Shown one piece after another: positions 1-7,874 of a stretch of DNA of 55,295 nt. The stretch is taken from positions 1 to 55,295 of the forward strand of contig CAYOAV010000006.1 of the NCBI GenBank assembly GCA_964402055.1, in the 5' to 3' direction. The number at the start of each line of letters is the position of its first letter. Within the stretch, counting starts at the first letter, position 1. Made by a program: the position numbers and the translations under genes. Under the pieces are notes generated by a model. That model had not been told where the DNA came from. It saw nothing but the letters and a program-made list of their open reading frames with translations, and ran no database searches. This DNA comes from UMGS363 sp964402055 (GTDB taxonomy: Bacteria > Bacillota > Clostridia > Oscillospirales > Ruminococcaceae).

Positions 1-18
1 ATTAATACGGAGGTAATT

Positions 19-795
19 ATGAAATACACACAGGGCAGCTGCCCTATTATATCAAAAAAAGCTCTCGCAAAGGAAATTTACGATATGACTATACTCTGCC
101 CCGAAATGGCAGAGGCGGCTTCGGCTGGTCAATTTGTCAACATAAAGGTTGACGGATTTATGCTCCGCAGACCTATTTCAATTTGCGGAATTGACAAGGA
201 AAATGGCACTCTGCGTATCGTTTTCGAGGTTCGTGGAAAAGGAACAAAGGCTCTTTCTCAGCTTGCGGAGGGTCAGCTTGTCGATCTCATCGCTCCGCTC
301 GGAGGAAACGGCTTCAGCTTTGACGGCTATAAAAGGGCTGTTATCATCGGCGGCGGAATAGGAAATCCACCAATGCTCCCGATAGCTGAACATTTCGGCA
401 AAAATGCAAGGGTAATAAGCGGCTTCCGCAACGCTTCTGCAGTTATTTTGCAGGAGGATTTTTCAAAAACAGGTGCGGAAACAATACTCTGCACGGACGA
501 TGGCTCGGCAGGAAGAAAGGGCTTTGTAACAGACGCTCTTACAGAGGAAATTGCCAAGGAAAAGCCTGATGTTATCTATGCCTGCGGCCCTGCTGTAATG
601 CTTAGAAAGATTGTTGAAATTGCAAAGGCAAACGGCATAAAATCACAGGTTTCGCTTGAAGAAAGAATGGGCTGTGGAATTGGTGCTTGCCTTGTATGCG
701 TTTGCAGAACTATCCGTGACGGCGGGGAATTTTATTCTCACGTCTGCAAGGACGGTCCTGTATTTGACGGCGAGGAGGTAAATTTCGATGAATAA
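19..795 (+). CDS. pyrK: Dihydroorotate dehydrogenase B electron transfer subunit
   Basis: The 258-aa iron-sulfur flavoprotein passes electrons from the PyrD flavin to NAD+ in de novo pyrimidine synthesis. The FAD-binding RRPIS stretch lies near residue 50, and a glycine-rich nucleotide loop (GGGIGNPP) near residue 110. The C-terminal [2Fe-2S] ligands C219, C224, C227 and C243 follow the family spacing. The start is set by GGAGG eight bases upstream. It overlaps pyrD by 8 bp, so the two are translationally coupled subunits of the type 1B enzyme. The promoter lies outside the window. Confidence 0.96.
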   Translation: MKYTQGSCPIISKKALAKEIYDMTILCPEMAEAASAGQFVNIKVDGFMLRRPISICGIDKENGTLRIVFEVRGKGTKALSQLAEGQLVDLIAPLGGNGFSFDGYKRAVIIGGGIGNPPMLPIAEHFGKNARVISGFRNASAVILQEDFSKTGAETILCTDDGSAGRKGFVTDALTEEIAKEKPDVIYACGPAVMLRKIVEIAKANGIKSQVSLEERMGCGIGACLVCVCRTIRDGGEFYSHVCKDGPVFDGEEVNFDE

Positions 796-1699
796 GCTTA
801 GTGTAAATTTTGCCGGTGTTGATTTCAAAAACCCTGTTATCCCTGCTTCGGGAACATTCGGCTACGGCAAGGAATATGAGGAATTTTTCGACCTTGCAAG
901 GCTCGGAGGAATAAGCGTAAAGGGTACTACCGAAAAGCTCCGCACGGGTAATCTCCCTCCGAGAATTGCGGAAACACCATCGGGAATGCTCAACAGCGTC
1001 GGATTGCAAAATCCTGGAGTTGACCATTTTATATCGCATGAGCTTCCCTATCTTATGGAAAAGGATACTGTAATTATCGCAAATATGGCAGGCTCAACCG
1101 CCGAAGGGTATCGTGAAGTCGCTGAAAAGCTTGACAAGACCGATGTTCCTATGATTGAAGTAAATATATCCTGCCCGAACGTAAAAGCTGGCGGTGCGGC
1201 ATTCGGAGTATCCTGCGAGGGAGCGGCACAAATAACAAAAATCGTCCGTGCGGCAACAAAAAAGCCGATAATGGTAAAGCTTTCTCCTAATGTTACTAAC
1301 ATAACGGAAATCGCAAAGGCTGTCGAAGCTGAGGGTGCAGACGCAGTTTCGCTCATCAACACGTTGCTTGGAATGAGAATTGATATTCGCACGAAACGTC
1401 CTGTACTTCATAATAACGTCGGCGGTCTGTCCGGTCCTGCCGTTTTCCCTGTTGCCGTAAGAATGGTATGGCAGGTTGCGAATGCAGTCAAAATACCCGT
1501 ATGCGGAATGGGCGGAATTTCTACATGGGAGGACGCTGTTGAAATGATGATGGCAGGTGCGTCAACAGTTCAGGTCGGAGCGGCACTTTTCAATGATCCA
1601 TATGCCGCAGTAAAAATCATTGACGGACTTGAAAAATATGTTGAGGATAACCGACTTAACAGCATTAACGATATAATCGGAGCTGTCAAGCCTTGGTAA
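788..1699 (+). CDS. pyrD: Dihydroorotate dehydrogenase B, catalytic subunit
   Basis: This 303-aa TIM-barrel FMN enzyme oxidises dihydroorotate to orotate in the cytosol. EVNISCPN near residue 120 carries the class 1 catalytic-loop cysteine (class 2 enzymes have serine). NNVGGLSGPA and GMGGIS are the FMN phosphate-binding segments. Length is normal for the 1B type, and the pairing with pyrK confirms the NAD-linked form. A bidirectional terminator follows within 10 bp. The pyrimidine gene pyrE is about 32 kb away in its own operon (33112-33768). Confidence 0.97.
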   Translation: MNKLSVNFAGVDFKNPVIPASGTFGYGKEYEEFFDLARLGGISVKGTTEKLRTGNLPPRIAETPSGMLNSVGLQNPGVDHFISHELPYLMEKDTVIIANMAGSTAEGYREVAEKLDKTDVPMIEVNISCPNVKAGGAAFGVSCEGAAQITKIVRAATKKPIMVKLSPNVTNITEIAKAVEAEGADAVSLINTLLGMRIDIRTKRPVLHNNVGGLSGPAVFPVAVRMVWQVANAVKIPVCGMGGISTWEDAVEMMMAGASTVQVGAALFNDPYAAVKIIDGLEKYVEDNRLNSINDIIGAVKPW

Positions 1700-1707
1700 T
1701 ATGATAA

Positions 1708-1748
1708 AAAGCTCCTGTACAGAAAAACGTACAGGAGTTTATTTTATT
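1708..1748. terminator. Bidirectional terminator between pyrD and AI-2E family gene
   Basis: A 9-bp stem CTCCTGTAC/GTACAGGAG (1712-1720 with 1729-1737) has an 8-nt loop and T-rich tails on both strands. It sits between convergent genes and overlaps the stop codon of the minus-strand gene. Confidence 0.85.
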
Positions 1749-2878
1749 TTATCGGAAATACTCTCATCATCTTTTTCAAGCTTTTCCATAAGAATACCAT
1801 AAACAACCGACGTTACTGGAACTGCTATCAATATTCCAAGACAGCCGCCTAACTTCGCACCGATAAGTATTGCAAGCAAAATCGGTAATGACGGCAGACC
1901 CATACTTTTTCCGACAACCTTTGGATATATAAGATTATTTTCCAACTGCTGAAGCACGATAATAAACACCACAAACCATATTGCTGACATCGGATCATCA
2001 AGAAAAAGGAGAAACGCACATGGAACAGTACCAATTATCGCACCGACAACAGGCAGAAGTGCGGTTATTCCGATAATAAAGCTTATAAGCAGAGCATACT
2101 CAAAGCCGAACAGCTTCATTCCAATAAAGCAAAGCACACCTATAATACAAGCCTCTGTTATCTGACCGCTCACAAAGCGTGAAAATACATCGTAAACGGT
2201 ATAATATAGCTTTGAATAACGCTTATAGCTTTCTTTTGACATAATTTTTCCAGAAATTTTGCGGACGATGTTACGCAGCTTATCCTTTGAAACGAGAATA
2301 TACACGGAAATGATTATTCCGATGAAAAAATCACCTAATACGCCGACAAATTCTGTCGTTTTTCCGTAAAATCCAGCCACAAGGTCGGGAAGCTTATCGC
2401 CCAATTTTTTCACCGCAGATCCTATTGCAGGAATTATCTCAAATCTATCCTTTTCAGCAAAAGAGGCGTAATAATGCTGTATTTTTTCAATATAAATATC
2501 GCTTTTTGCGGATAATATCCTTACGCTTTCAGCAGTCTGAGGAATTATAATTCCAACCGCCGCCGTAATAAGCACAGCCAGCAAAATATAACCAATAGTT
2601 ATAGAAATTATCCAGTTTCTATGCTCCGCTTCTTTATACATTGCGGTTTTGGAAGGAGCGATAAATGGCGAGCAATGCTTTTTCGAGCTGATAGCACCCT
2701 TAAATCTCAAATAAAGATCATATATCTTGCAAATTGGACGATTTAACACAAATGCAATAGCCATTCCAATAATAACAGGTCGTAAAACTGTAAGCGTACT
2801 GCCTATCAGCTTCACCGCAAGCTCAGGATTTACAGCCGCCGCAAGTATCAATGCCGCAATTATGATTTTCTTTTTCAT
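1739..2878 (-). CDS. AI-2E family transporter (PerM/YdiK-like membrane protein)
   Basis: The 379-aa polytopic membrane protein has two hydrophobic segments at the N-terminus, a helical extracytoplasmic region (about residues 120-160), and a C-terminal bundle with the family pattern GxxALLPVVGxxIGTVP followed by the ILxxAxxGGxLGxxxAVP block. The family contains exporters proposed for AI-2, as well as Na+/H+ antiporters and permeases, so the substrate here cannot be told from sequence. AGGTGA precedes the ATG. It stands downstream of the GH26-like gene in the same direction with an 86-bp gap; co-transcription is possible but unproven. Confidence 0.85.
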   Translation of the reverse strand: MKKKIIIAALILAAAVNPELAVKLIGSTLTVLRPVIIGMAIAFVLNRPICKIYDLYLRFKGAISSKKHCSPFIAPSKTAMYKEAEHRNWIISITIGYILLAVLITAAVGIIIPQTAESVRILSAKSDIYIEKIQHYYASFAEKDRFEIIPAIGSAVKKLGDKLPDLVAGFYGKTTEFVGVLGDFFIGIIISVYILVSKDKLRNIVRKISGKIMSKESYKRYSKLYYTVYDVFSRFVSGQITEACIIGVLCFIGMKLFGFEYALLISFIIGITALLPVVGAIIGTVPCAFLLFLDDPMSAIWFVVFIIVLQQLENNLIYPKVVGKSMGLPSLPILLAILIGAKLGGCLGILIAVPVTSVVYGILMEKLEKDDESISDKIK

Positions 2879-2928
2879 AAGTATATCACCTGATATATAT
2901 TAGTCAAAAAATCGTTTTTATATTCAAT

Positions 2929-2970
2929 AAGGGCATCAGACCACATGATCTGATACCCCATTTTTTATTT
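2929..2970. terminator. Hairpin between GH26-like gene and AI-2E family gene
   Basis: A stem ATCAGA/TCTGAT, extended by GGG/CCC, spans 2931-2959. The clear T-run (2961-2970) is on the plus strand, whereas both flanking genes are on the minus strand, where the tail is only TTATTG. It may be a weak terminator or processing site for the minus transcript. Confidence 0.4.
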
Positions 2971-4410
2971 TTCAACAGGAGTGCAAAGAATGCGAACCTT
3001 TGGAAGCTTTTTAAGTGTATAATAATAATTCATATCCCAATCATCACCCTGTGTGCTGTCATTTTCACCACTTGCAGGAGGTGCGAAAAGCTTTATGGTC
3101 ATATCTGCCGAGCCATCGAGAGGCTTCTCAAAGAAAGCACCCATAAGGTCGATAGTATGAGCCTTTGGTGACTTATAGAACCATTTGCCATTTATTTCAA
3201 GCATATAGTTTCCATCGTCCTCTTCATCGAAAACAATCTCGCAGAAATGAGGGTTGCTGTCAAAATGAACAGGAATTGCGATACCGTCAGCGTCCTCTGC
3301 ACCACCCCAACGGAGAGTTACGGGAAGTGTGATCTCATCATTCTGCTTCATTTCAGGACTGAAAAGGTCACTGTGGATAATATCCTTATATGCCATAAGA
3401 AGCGGCTGTTCAATACCAACATCAGGATTATTCGGGTCTTCAATTTCAAGTCCGAGTCTGCCTCTGTCACGGAACTGATACATTGTGAAGCCGCTGAACC
3501 AATCAGGCTTTTCCTTTTCAAGAATATCGCAGAAATCACGAACCATTTTAACCTGATCGTAAGGACCTGTAACATCTCCGTCAGCGTTAAATTCAGCCAT
3601 AGTCATAGGCTTACCCTCGCCGCCATTGAGGAACTTGAAACGTTCATAACTAAGCCTTGTAAGCTCATAGGTATTTTCAACCTTACCTCTTGAATGGGAG
3701 TTTCCGCCAGGCTCTGCAACATCAAATGGCCAACCCCAATGGAGAGCCATATATTTATCTACCGACCAAACATCAGCGGCAGGAACACAGCAAGCAAATT
3801 CCTTTTCCATTTCCATTTCCTCGCCGTTTTCGGGATGCTCAATACCGCCTATGCACATAACCGTCTTTACGTTAGGAGCATATTCATGGATAATATCAGA
3901 GAAATGCACAAAGAACTTTGCAACATTTTCATATGATGTTCTCTTTGTGAATGAGAACCAGTTTCCCGTAGCTTCGTGGTTAATACGCAGGAACATTCTG
4001 CCGAACGGACGGAGATCCTTTGCGATTGCGATAAGCTGTTCATCGGAAACGTTCGGGTCAACGGTAAGGGTAAGGTTTACGTCCTGACCGTGGCGGCGGA
4101 CATCACGCATACAGATAAAAGGCTCGCCCTTTGTATCGCCCTCAAGACCACCCTTATATGTAAAATAGTCATCGTAAGGATAATCCCACTGGAAAGAAAT
4201 ATCAGCATCTTTCATAACCTCAGAAATTCTGCCGGGGAATTCCTTATCGAGCGGATAGTAGCAATACATCAATGAAACAGCTCTATGCGGTCTGCCGAGC
4301 TTATTGATGATATAATCCTGATTGACATATTCTCCTCTTTCAGAGCCATCGCCTAGGTCAACTGCATATTTCGCAGCACCCATATGAACGCCATAGATTT
4401 TATCGGTCAT
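2965..4410 (-). CDS. GH26-like intracellular glycoside hydrolase
   Basis: The 481-aa protein has a TIM-barrel glycosidase core and no signal peptide. RINHEATGNW (E146) resembles the acid/base segment of clan-A mannanases of family GH26, and KPMTMAEFN (E273) fits the nucleophile strand. About residues 365-481 form a beta-rich accessory domain of unknown role. If it is a GH26-type enzyme it would act on beta-mannan or beta-glucan oligosaccharides imported into the cell. Family assignment rests on these two motifs; the substrate is inferred. An AGGAGGA site precedes the ATG. A second candidate mannanase (GH113-like) lies at 11881. Confidence 0.65.
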   Translation of the reverse strand: MTDKIYGVHMGAAKYAVDLGDGSERGEYVNQDYIINKLGRPHRAVSLMYCYYPLDKEFPGRISEVMKDADISFQWDYPYDDYFTYKGGLEGDTKGEPFICMRDVRRHGQDVNLTLTVDPNVSDEQLIAIAKDLRPFGRMFLRINHEATGNWFSFTKRTSYENVAKFFVHFSDIIHEYAPNVKTVMCIGGIEHPENGEEMEMEKEFACCVPAADVWSVDKYMALHWGWPFDVAEPGGNSHSRGKVENTYELTRLSYERFKFLNGGEGKPMTMAEFNADGDVTGPYDQVKMVRDFCDILEKEKPDWFSGFTMYQFRDRGRLGLEIEDPNNPDVGIEQPLLMAYKDIIHSDLFSPEMKQNDEITLPVTLRWGGAEDADGIAIPVHFDSNPHFCEIVFDEEDDGNYMLEINGKWFYKSPKAHTIDLMGAFFEKPLDGSADMTIKLFAPPASGENDSTQGDDWDMNYYYTLKKLPKVRILCTPVEK

Positions 4411-4523
4411 AATCCATTCCTCCTGAATTTGAAATCGTTTTCAACTTTTAAATATATGATACAACATTTATTCCGAAATTTCAAGGGGTGTAGAAAATTT
4501 TACCTTTTGTACATATTTGCAGA

Positions 4524-4552
4524 CAAAAGAAAAAGCCCCCGAAATGGGAGCT
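4524..4552 (-). terminator. Terminator after rplA
   Basis: On the minus strand AGCTCCC-ATTTC-GGGGGCT forms a 7-bp stem (one G-T pair) followed by TTTTTCTTTT. It closes the rpmG-secE-nusG-rplK-rplA operon, so rplJ-rplL are not co-transcribed here. Confidence 0.85.
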
Positions 4553-4566
4553 TATCTTTATTTAAA

Positions 4567-5262
4567 TCAAACGCCGTACTTAGCGGTATTAACAGCGATA
4601 CCAACGCCCATTGTCGAAGAAACAACGCAGGACTTGAAGTATGTGCCCTTTGCAGCAGCAGGCTTAGCCTTTGCAACTGCTTCGAGAAGTGTGTTAAGGT
4701 TCTGGTCGAGCTTTTCAGCACCGAAAGAAGCCTTACCGATTGGGCAGTGGATGATATTTGTCTTATCAAGACGGTATTCAATCTTACCAGCCTTAGCTTC
4801 TGTTACAGCCTTTGCAACATCAGGAGTAACTGTACCAGCCTTAGGGTTAGGCATAAGTCCACGAGGACCGAGAACCTTACCGAGCTTACCAACAATGCCC
4901 ATCATATCAGGTGAAGCGATGAGAACGTCGAAATCCATCCAGTTTTCCTTGAGGATTTTCTGTGCGAGATCGTCAGCACCAACGTAATCAGCACCAGCAG
5001 CCCTAGCAGCCTCTTCCTTTTCAGGCTTGCAGAATACGCAAACTCTTACCTTCTTACCAGTACCGTTAGGAAGTACAACTGCACCTCTTACCTGCTGGTC
5101 AGCGTGACGTGAGTCAACGCCCAGACGGATATGAACCTCAATTGTTTCATCAAACTTAGCCTTTGCAGTCTTGCAAGCAAGATCAAGTGCTTCAGCTGTT
5201 TCATAAAGCTTAGTGCTGTCAACAAGCTTTACACTTTCGTTATATTTTTTACCATGTTTCAT
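4567..5262 (-). CDS. rplA: 50S ribosomal protein L1
   Basis: The 231-aa L1 binds 23S rRNA at the L1 stalk and in many bacteria represses its own operon by binding mRNA. The protein is full length: the N-terminal KHGKKYNESVKLVD, then GTGK and the GPRGLMPNPKAGTVT block, are diagnostic. AAAGGAGG lies upstream of the ATG. It is separated from rplK by a 120-nt spacer able to fold into several hairpins (5283-5352), the most obvious place for an L1 operator. It is the last gene of the operon. Confidence 0.98.
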   Translation of the reverse strand: MKHGKKYNESVKLVDSTKLYETAEALDLACKTAKAKFDETIEVHIRLGVDSRHADQQVRGAVVLPNGTGKKVRVCVFCKPEKEEAARAAGADYVGADDLAQKILKENWMDFDVLIASPDMMGIVGKLGKVLGPRGLMPNPKAGTVTPDVAKAVTEAKAGKIEYRLDKTNIIHCPIGKASFGAEKLDQNLNTLLEAVAKAKPAAAKGTYFKSCVVSSTMGVGIAVNTAKYGV

Positions 5263-5282
5263 TATTAATTATCCTCCTTTAA

Positions 5283-5352
5283 GTGGTGATCCCTATTATA
5301 GGGCTGTCCCATTCTGAATCGGGACTTGTAGCGGAATGTTCCTCCCACCATA
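5283..5352 (-). ncRNA. Structured rplK-rplA spacer, candidate L1 autoregulatory element
   Basis: On the minus strand a closing stem TGGTG/CACCA (plus 5346-5350 and 5284-5288) encloses three small hairpins: GGA-ACAT-TCC, TCCC-(10 nt)-GGGA, and CCCTA-TAA-TAGGG. The rplA ribosome binding site follows at once. I see the pairing in the sequence. Its role as the L1 binding site is inferred from position and from known L1 autoregulation. It does not resemble the L10 leader. Confidence 0.5.
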
Positions 5353-5382
5353 GCAGCGAAGAAAAATTCAGTTTTCGTTCAA

Positions 5383-5808
5383 TTAGTCAACAACTTCAAC
5401 GCCCATGGAACGAGCTGTACCAGCGATCATGCTCATAGCAGAATCGATATCAGCAGCGTTAAGGTCAGGCATCTTTGTTTCAGCGATCTTACGGATCTGC
5501 TCCTTAGTGATCTTGCCTACCTTTGTCTTGTTAGGAACTCCAGATCCGCTTTCAAGACCAATAGCCTTCTTGATAAGAACGGCTGCGGGGGGAGTCTTTG
5601 TGATAAATGTGAAGGAACGGTCTGCATATACTGTGATTACAACAGGGATAATAAGACCGATATCATTCTTAGTTCTCTCGTTAAATTCCTTTGTAAACGC
5701 CATAATGTTTACACCATGCTGACCGAGAGCAGGGCCAACAGGGGGAGCAGGAGTAGCCTTACCTGCAGCGATCTGAAGCTTAATTAAGCCAACAACTTTC
5801 TGTGCCAT
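5383..5808 (-). CDS. rplK: 50S ribosomal protein L11
   Basis: The 141-aa L11 forms the GTPase-associated centre with L10/L12 and 23S rRNA. The start MAQKVVGLIKLQIAAGKATPAPPVGPALGQHGVN is canonical, and the C-terminal rRNA-binding domain ends in GTARSMGVEV. GGAGGTG precedes the ATG. It is the fourth gene of the operon, 68 bp after nusG. Confidence 0.98.
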   Translation of the reverse strand: MAQKVVGLIKLQIAAGKATPAPPVGPALGQHGVNIMAFTKEFNERTKNDIGLIIPVVITVYADRSFTFITKTPPAAVLIKKAIGLESGSGVPNKTKVGKITKEQIRKIAETKMPDLNAADIDSAMSMIAGTARSMGVEVVD

Positions 5809-5876
5809 AATAAATGCACCTCCGTAATATAGAAGAATCCGTTATGGATTCATACAGTTTATGTTTTTTCGACAAA

Positions 5877-6413
5877 TTAATATTCATCGTTCTTTACAAC
5901 CTTTGATATTTCAAGGGTTGCAAGAGTTTCTCTTCCGAACATTGATACCGAAACATCAACAGTCATATCCTCGGTATTAACGTTCTTTACCTCGCCTACA
6001 AAGCCTTCCATCGTTCCAGAGGTGATCTTTACATTATCTCCGACCTTGATCTTGATTTCAACAACAGTTTCATTGACATCAACTCCAAGAGCGGCAACCT
6101 CTTTATCTGTAAGCGGAACAGGCTTTGAGCCAGGTCCGACAAATCCTGTCACGCCACGCACATTACGCACAACATACCAGGAATCATCAGTCAGGATCAT
6201 CTTTACAAGCACATAGCCTGGAAAAATTTTCCTGTCAACCTCACGTTCCTTATTTGCTTCGGTGATTTCCTTGACGTGTTCAGTAGGGATACATACCAAA
6301 GGAATAAGCTCACGCAGGTTACGGTTTTCGACAACCTTATCGATAGTATCTTTCACCTTGTTCTCATAACCAGAATAGGTGTGAATGACATACCATTTTG
6401 CAGCTTCTGACAT
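5877..6413 (-). CDS. nusG: Transcription termination/antitermination protein NusG
   Basis: The 178-aa NusG binds RNA polymerase and modulates pausing and termination. The N-terminal NGN domain opens with KWYVIHTYSGYENKV and contains FPGYVLVKM; the C-terminal KOW domain holds VGDNVKITSGTMEGFVGEV. Both domains are complete. AAAGGAAG precedes the ATG. It follows secE by 24 bp. Confidence 0.98.
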   Translation of the reverse strand: MSEAAKWYVIHTYSGYENKVKDTIDKVVENRNLRELIPLVCIPTEHVKEITEANKEREVDRKIFPGYVLVKMILTDDSWYVVRNVRGVTGFVGPGSKPVPLTDKEVAALGVDVNETVVEIKIKVGDNVKITSGTMEGFVGEVKNVNTEDMTVDVSVSMFGRETLATLEISKVVKNDEY

Positions 6414-6437
6414 TCTTCTATCTTCCTTTCAAGTCGC

Positions 6438-6749
6438 TTATGCGCCAAGACTAAGCTTGAACAGAGCGGCAAGACCGCTGTCGATTCCCCATATTACTAT
6501 ACCGCATACGCACATTGCAACAAGCACAACTGCGGTATTGTTGATGACCTTTTTCTTGCTCGGCCATACAACCTTTTTGATTTCGCCCTTAAGATCCTTA
6601 AAAAACTTAACAATTCCGTTAGGCTTTTTCTGTCCCTTAGCCTTTGCCTTGGCATTATCCTTAACGATCTTATCAGCCTTGGCTTCAGCCTGAGCAACTA
6701 AGGACTGCTTGGACGACTTATTTGCCTGATTATTCTTGCTTTCAGCCAT
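6438..6749 (-). CDS. secE: Preprotein translocase subunit SecE
   Basis: The 103-aa single-span SecE is part of the SecYEG channel in the membrane. A charged, low-complexity cytoplasmic N-terminus (about 50 residues, Lys/Ala rich) precedes FFKDLKGEIKKVVWPSKKKV, the conserved amphipathic helix, and one C-terminal membrane segment. I chose the ATG at 6749, not the in-frame GTG at 6755, because GGGAGAGGT ends immediately before the GTG and gives six bases to the ATG. Confidence 0.95.
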   Translation of the reverse strand: MAESKNNQANKSSKQSLVAQAEAKADKIVKDNAKAKAKGQKKPNGIVKFFKDLKGEIKKVVWPSKKKVINNTAVVLVAMCVCGIVIWGIDSGLAALFKLSLGA

Positions 6750-6764
6750 TTTCACACCTCTCCC

Positions 6765-6914
6765 TTACTTGGTTTCTTTGTGAAGAGTATGCTTCTTGCA
6801 GAACTTACAATACTTATTCATTTCAAGTCTGTCCGGATCGTTCTTCTTGTTCTTCTTGGTATTGTAGTTACGCTGTTTGCACTCTGTGCAGGCCAATGTT
6901 ACCTTTACTCTCAT
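6765..6914 (-). CDS. rpmG: 50S ribosomal protein L33
   Basis: The 49-aa protein begins MRVKVTLACTECKQRNY and ends KHTLHKETK. It is the zinc-binding form, with C9, C12, C36 and C39. AGGAGGT stands six bases before the ATG. It heads the secE-nusG-rplK-rplA operon, the usual order in Firmicutes; no tRNA-Trp lies between rpmG and secE. Confidence 0.95.
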   Translation of the reverse strand: MRVKVTLACTECKQRNYNTKKNKKNDPDRLEMNKYCKFCKKHTLHKETK

Positions 6915-7076
6915 ATCGGCACCTCCTATTAAATGCTCTCATTTCAGAGAACGTTTCGATTTCGCAGGAACTTCAGTCCCTGTGCCTCCCTCTATGGCAA
7001 TTTCACTGTATATTTCCGAAAATTCGGCTATACATTTTTGTCGAGAGATCCTGTGCCGCTTATTTTATGGCACAAA

Positions 7077-7112
7077 AAATAGACCTCTGCAAGAGGTATT
7101 TCTATTTTACCA
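7077..7112. terminator. Hairpin at the 5' end of the rpmG operon transcript
   Basis: ACCTCT/AGAGGT (7083-7088, 7092-7097) is flanked by matching A- and T-rich tails on both strands. On the minus strand it is followed by CTATTTTTTG, as expected of a terminator for the ThuA-isomerase operon. It starts within about ten bases after the -10 box of the rpmG promoter, so it would also form the extreme 5' end of that mRNA. Confidence 0.55.
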
Positions 7113-7133
7113 CAAGCAAAGGTCTTTTGTCAA
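7104..7133 (-). promoter_or_regulatory. Sigma-A promoter of rpmG-secE-nusG-rplK-rplA
   Basis: On the minus strand TTGACA (7133-7128) and TAAAAT (7109-7104) are separated by 18 bp. The predicted transcript has a leader of about 185 nt before rpmG, holding the hairpin at the 5' end and a second stem GTGCC/GGCAC. The 6915-7103 stretch holds no gene. Confidence 0.75.
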
Positions 7134-7169
7134 GTCTTTTTTTGGATTTTTATATAATATTTTCAAAAA

Positions 7170-7874
7170 TCATTTTTTCTCGTGACATTCGGGCAATTTT
7201 CTCGGTGCATTTGGTAAATTTGCCCAACGGACGGCATTTGTAATAATCCTTTGTATTTCAGGCATATGATAAACAGGATATTCCTCATGCCCAGGCTGAA
7301 AATAGAAGATTTTCCCATGTCCTCTTAAAAATGTAACACCGCTTCTGAAATGTTCCCCTCCGCTGAAAGTTCCTTCAAAGATAACATCATCGGGGTTTGG
7401 AATATCGAACGGTTCACAGTACATTTCTTCATACGGAATAACAATATTTTCCGTCACTCCTTGTGAAATCGGGTGATTTGGCAATACGCACTTCAAAATT
7501 TCGCTGTCATTATTTTTCCAGTCAAGCGACATTGTTGTGCCTGTAAGAGCCTTCATAATTTTTGAATAATGAGCGGAATGTAAAGCTATAAGACCCATAC
7601 CGCCAAGTACAGCATTATGTATCATACGGACATTTTCATCGGTTATATCGTCGTGCCGAGCGTGTGCCCACCAGATAAGCACATCTGTATTTTCCAGCAT
7701 TTCCTCGGAAATACCCTGATTTTCCATATCAAGAGTTGCTGTTTTAACCGAAATATCGTCATTTTCGGAAAGAAAATCCGCAATACAGCCGTGAATACCC
7801 TTAGGATATACCCTTGCTATGCCGTCATACTCTCTTTCATGGACATATTCGTTCCAGACGGTTACTCTTATCAT
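7170..7874 (-). CDS. ThuA-like domain protein
   Basis: This 234-aa protein has the class I glutamine-amidotransferase-like fold of ThuA (trehalose utilisation) proteins. Recognisable parts are the N-terminal RVTVWNEYVHE, DVLIWWAHARHDDI, GLIALHSAHYS, and the C-terminal GKIFYFQPGHEEYPVYH. ThuA relatives are linked to uptake or oxidation of trehalose and related sugars; the exact reaction is not settled. Its ATGA overlap (4 bp) with the upstream isomerase-like gene argues that the two share a sugar-related job. Confidence 0.8.
   Translation of the reverse strand: MIRVTVWNEYVHEREYDGIARVYPKGIHGCIADFLSENDDISVKTATLDMENQGISEEMLENTDVLIWWAHARHDDITDENVRMIHNAVLGGMGLIALHSAHYSKIMKALTGTTMSLDWKNNDSEILKCVLPNHPISQGVTENIVIPYEEMYCEPFDIPNPDDVIFEGTFSGGEHFRSGVTFLRGHGKIFYFQPGHEEYPVYHMPEIQRIITNAVRWANLPNAPRKLPECHEKK

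Noticed and set aside
4524..5382. L10 (rplJ) leader
   Set aside because: No rplJ follows, and the rplK-rplA spacer does not show the L10 leader pattern.
6750..7100. tRNA-Trp between rpmG and secE or in the leader
   Set aside because: secE and rpmG are nearly adjacent, and no cloverleaf or T-arm sequence is visible there or elsewhere in the window.
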